DNA of 8,353 nt from Draconibacterium sp. (GTDB lineage Bacteria > Bacteroidota > Bacteroidia > Bacteroidales > Prolixibacteraceae): contig WGCT01000445.1 in the NCBI GenBank assembly GCA_015493625.1, positions 1 to 8,353 on the forward strand, given 5' to 3'. Of this stretch, positions 6,421 to 8,353 are shown in pieces. A model generated the notes under the pieces. That model was given only the letters and a program-made list of their open reading frames with translations, had not been told where the DNA came from and ran no database searches. The position numbers and the translations under genes were made by a program. Position 1 is the first letter of the stretch; the number at the start of each line of letters is the position of its first letter.

Positions 6421-7440
6421 TTAATATTTTCCTTCTCTCTCTTCAAAATGAGTTGGTTTACCTAAATCTCTTCCACCTGATTGGATCCACTCAACAGTCC
6501 ATTTTATTAATGTATTGATTGCAACGGTAGGATACCCGAATGTTTCGATAGCCTTTCCGGCATTACGAATAGAGCTTTGCACGCTCTCTTCTCCTTCAAA
6601 AACAGGTTTTTTACCAACTAATTCTCCAATGGTATTTGCAACATATTTAACTGAAACGGCTTCGGGGCCGGTAATATTCATTGTTACGGCAGGATTGTCA
6701 GCATGAAGCAAACCCCTTAGGGCAATCTCATTGGCATCTCCTTGCCAGATACAGTTAAAAAGTGATGTTTTAAGCGAAATAGGTTCTTCATTTATAACCC
6801 TGTTTGCGATATCATAAATTACGCCATAACGTAAGTCTATAGCGTATGTCAATCGATATATAAAAAGTTTAGTGCCATATTTTTCAGACCCAAATTTAAA
6901 CATTCTCTCGCGCCCTATGGCAGACATAACATAATCACCACTGGCTGAAAAAATATTATCTGTCTCGAGGCTGCCACCATCAAACACCGGAGCAAGTCCA
7001 TAAACACCACCTGTAGAAAACATGAGTATATTTGAGTCCTTAAAACGTTCTGCAACCTGAACAGGCAGCCAGGCATTCATACCCCAGGAGAGATTTACAT
7101 CTTTTTCTGTACCAAACTTACGACCTACCATGTAGATAATATTTTCGACGTCCGGCAACTTATCTATCACACCATCTTCCATAAGATCGCATGCTATTAT
7201 CTCCACATCATTACGTTCCAAAACATCTCTTGCAATAGAGTCTGAGAAGCGAGATACGGCAATTACACGTTTATTAATATTTGCTTTTTTTATTGCATTT
7301 TTAGCAAGAATGGCCAAAGTTGGGCCCATTTTACCTCCGGCTCCCAAGATCATTATATCGCCTTTGATCTTTTTAATATCTTCAACTAACGTTTCAGAGG
7401 GAGTCGACATTACCTCATTTAATTTTTCTTCTGTCCACAT
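6421..7440 (-). CDS. NAD-dependent epimerase/dehydratase family protein (extended SDR-like)
   Basis: A 339-residue Rossmann-fold protein. The nucleotide-binding loop is ILGAGGKMGP (31-40), with an acidic residue after strand 4 (ACDL, 83-86) and the SDR active-site serine region FSTGGVYG (141-148). Where extended SDRs have YxxxK, this protein has Y170-V-M-S-A174 followed by IGRERMF, so the catalytic lysine position is alanine. It may still bind NAD(P), but its chemistry may differ from classical epimerases. The C-terminal tail SGGRDLGKPTHFEEREGKY (321-339) is a family hallmark as I recall from homologues found beside DHDPS-like genes, which is the arrangement here (25 bases to the next gene; 22 bases after the deacetylase). 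Likely acts in the cytoplasm on a sugar or sugar acid that the aldolase-like protein then handles; substrate unknown. The ATG start has no SD. Confidence 0.82.
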   Translation of the reverse strand: MWTEEKLNEVMSTPSETLVEDIKKIKGDIMILGAGGKMGPTLAILAKNAIKKANINKRVIAVSRFSDSIARDVLERNDVEIIACDLMEDGVIDKLPDVENIIYMVGRKFGTEKDVNLSWGMNAWLPVQVAERFKDSNILMFSTGGVYGLAPVFDGGSLETDNIFSASGDYVMSAIGRERMFKFGSEKYGTKLFIYRLTYAIDLRYGVIYDIANRVINEEPISLKTSLFNCIWQGDANEIALRGLLHADNPAVTMNITGPEAVSVKYVANTIGELVGKKPVFEGEESVQSSIRNAGKAIETFGYPTVAINTLIKWTVEWIQSGGRDLGKPTHFEEREGKY

Positions 7441-7462
7441 ATTGTTATTTTTTTTAATAATC

Positions 7463-8353
7463 TTATTTATATAATACTTTTTGGATATCGCCCCATTTAA
7501 CTACATGAATATTGTATTCTTTAAGCATCGAGCGGAACAACTCTGATGTCACAAAATCGTAATCGTTTTGTCGACTTGTAGAGTTAGCTACTGTATGGTT
7601 AACAGTTATTGCCTGAATTTCTTTATTATCAAAAGCTAAATGATGTATTAATTGGCCTAACCCGGGTTTCATATTTTCGAATAAGGGGCGGTACTCTTTT
7701 TCCCATTTGTCAGAGGGTAATCCTTTTAAAAAAAGCAAGTTTTCAATAACCGATGTCACTTTAGAGTATTCTTCTTCTGACAGATTATACTTATTTACCA
7801 TTCGTCTGGAGAGCATAACTGGTATTTTATATACTTTGCCAAGTTTAATATAAAGATGTATAAGCTCTGATGACAGTAAAGGGACGGCCATGTGAGTATC
7901 GAGATGTGATGGTTTAATACCGAGTGCTATTGCACGCTCTATTTGTGCTCTGAGTTCGGCCTCAACTTCTTTCAAGTTTGCTTGTTTTACTGCTTCGGCA
8001 GAGGTATGAGGCAGGTAACCATCTTTATCGAGAAGTGAAGGGGTTTTATCAGACGGAAGAATGCCTTTCCAACGATAATGTTCCCATTCGGCAGTAAGCG
8101 TTAGATGAATTCCTACATCAGCATCGGGATGTTTTAATGCCCATGCTATAAAATCATCACTCCACGGACAAGGCATCATTATACTTGTTGAAGAGATTGC
8201 TCCTTTATCGAAAGCGGCTTCGGTAGCCATGTTTTCAGAATTACACATTCCGGCATCATCAGCATGTATAATCAATAGTTTTGCGTCTTTTTCGAAACCC
8301 AATTTTTCGGCAATCGTAGTTTGCGCAAAAATAGTATTGGCTGAAAAAAATAC
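7463..8353 (-). CDS. ChbG/YdjC (HpnK)-family carbohydrate deacetylase, exported; N-terminus cut by window edge
   Basis: Metal-dependent deacetylase of the YdjC/ChbG/HpnK family, which removes N-acetyl groups from amino sugars and oligosaccharides. 296 residues are visible. The metal and catalytic motifs are LLIIHADDAGM (D32-D33, counting from the first visible residue), VGIHLTLT (H83) and PSHLDTHMA (H150 and H154). A TTG at 8302 is not the true start: the frame stays open to the right edge and the extra residues (VFFSANTIFAQTTIAEKL) look like the end of a signal peptide with cleavage after FA. The protein is therefore predicted periplasmic or secreted, unlike cytoplasmic ChbG of enteric bacteria. 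It is the most upstream visible gene of a tight operon with the SDR and the aldolase-like gene. Substrate is unknown; acetylated glycans fit the setting. Confidence 0.85.
   Translation of the reverse strand, partial: VFFSANTIFAQTTIAEKLGFEKDAKLLIIHADDAGMCNSENMATEAAFDKGAISSTSIMMPCPWSDDFIAWALKHPDADVGIHLTLTAEWEHYRWKGILPSDKTPSLLDKDGYLPHTSAEAVKQANLKEVEAELRAQIERAIALGIKPSHLDTHMAVPLLSSELIHLYIKLGKVYKIPVMLSRRMVNKYNLSEEEYSKVTSVIENLLFLKGLPSDKWEKEYRPLFENMKPGLGQLIHHLAFDNKEIQAITVNHTVANSTSRQNDYDFVTSELFRSMLKEYNIHVVKWGDIQKVLYK

Noticed and set aside
6396..6446. Longer N-terminus of the aldolase-like protein from a TTG at 6446
   Set aside because: It would overlap the end of the SDR gene, uses a rare start and adds a Lys/Asn-rich stretch not seen in the family; the ATG at 6395 fits better.

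Overview
The window is AT-rich and looks like Bacteroidota DNA, most likely from a polysaccharide-degrading environmental or marine lineage; the genus cannot be set from the sequence alone. Evidence for this is that start codons are generally preceded by A/T-rich stretches without Shine-Dalgarno sites, there are two lipoprotein-type signal peptides, and secreted carbohydrate-active proteins are common. A short degenerate CAAGA heptad repeat sits between two genes.

Layout: (1) Bases 1-373, plus strand: the C-terminal end of a GH95-like glycoside hydrolase (alpha-L-fucosidase/galactosidase clan), cut by the left edge. (2) Everything else, 484-8353, is on the minus strand, so it converges on the hydrolase across a 110-base gap. 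Read in transcription order from the right edge: a secreted ChbG/YdjC-family carbohydrate deacetylase (7463-8353, N-terminus outside the window), an NAD-dependent epimerase/dehydratase-like SDR protein (6421-7440), and a divergent DHDPS/NAL-superfamily aldolase (5334-6395). These three are 22 and 25 bases apart and look like one operon. After 125 bases holding the heptad repeat comes an SGNH/GDSL lipoprotein esterase (4483-5208). After 175 bases holding a 13-bp perfect stem-loop comes a DUF4185-like predicted beta-propeller lipoprotein (3003-4307). After 103 bases comes a divergent Nramp-fold membrane transporter (1685-2899), followed 31 bases later by dapE (484-1653).

Working together (inference): the right-hand part reads as a carbohydrate or acyl-sugar utilisation module. 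Envelope proteins (deacetylase, SGNH esterase, DUF4185-like protein, and perhaps the GH95-like enzyme) would trim a glycan. The cytoplasmic SDR and aldolase-superfamily pair would process a released, possibly oxidised, sugar. The left-hand Nramp-dapE pair is probably a separate transcription unit: dapE is a convincing succinyl-diaminopimelate desuccinylase for lysine/peptidoglycan precursor synthesis. The transporter beside it lacks the classical Nramp metal-binding motifs, so its substrate is open.

Most interesting points: the Nramp homologue with altered TM1 and TM6 motifs coupled to dapE; the deacetylase-SDR-aldolase operon, in which the SDR lacks the usual catalytic lysine and the aldolase lacks the DHDPS threonine pair; and two non-coding structures (stem-loop and heptad array) in the intergenic leaders. 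I saw no CRISPR array, insertion sequence, rRNA or tRNA gene.
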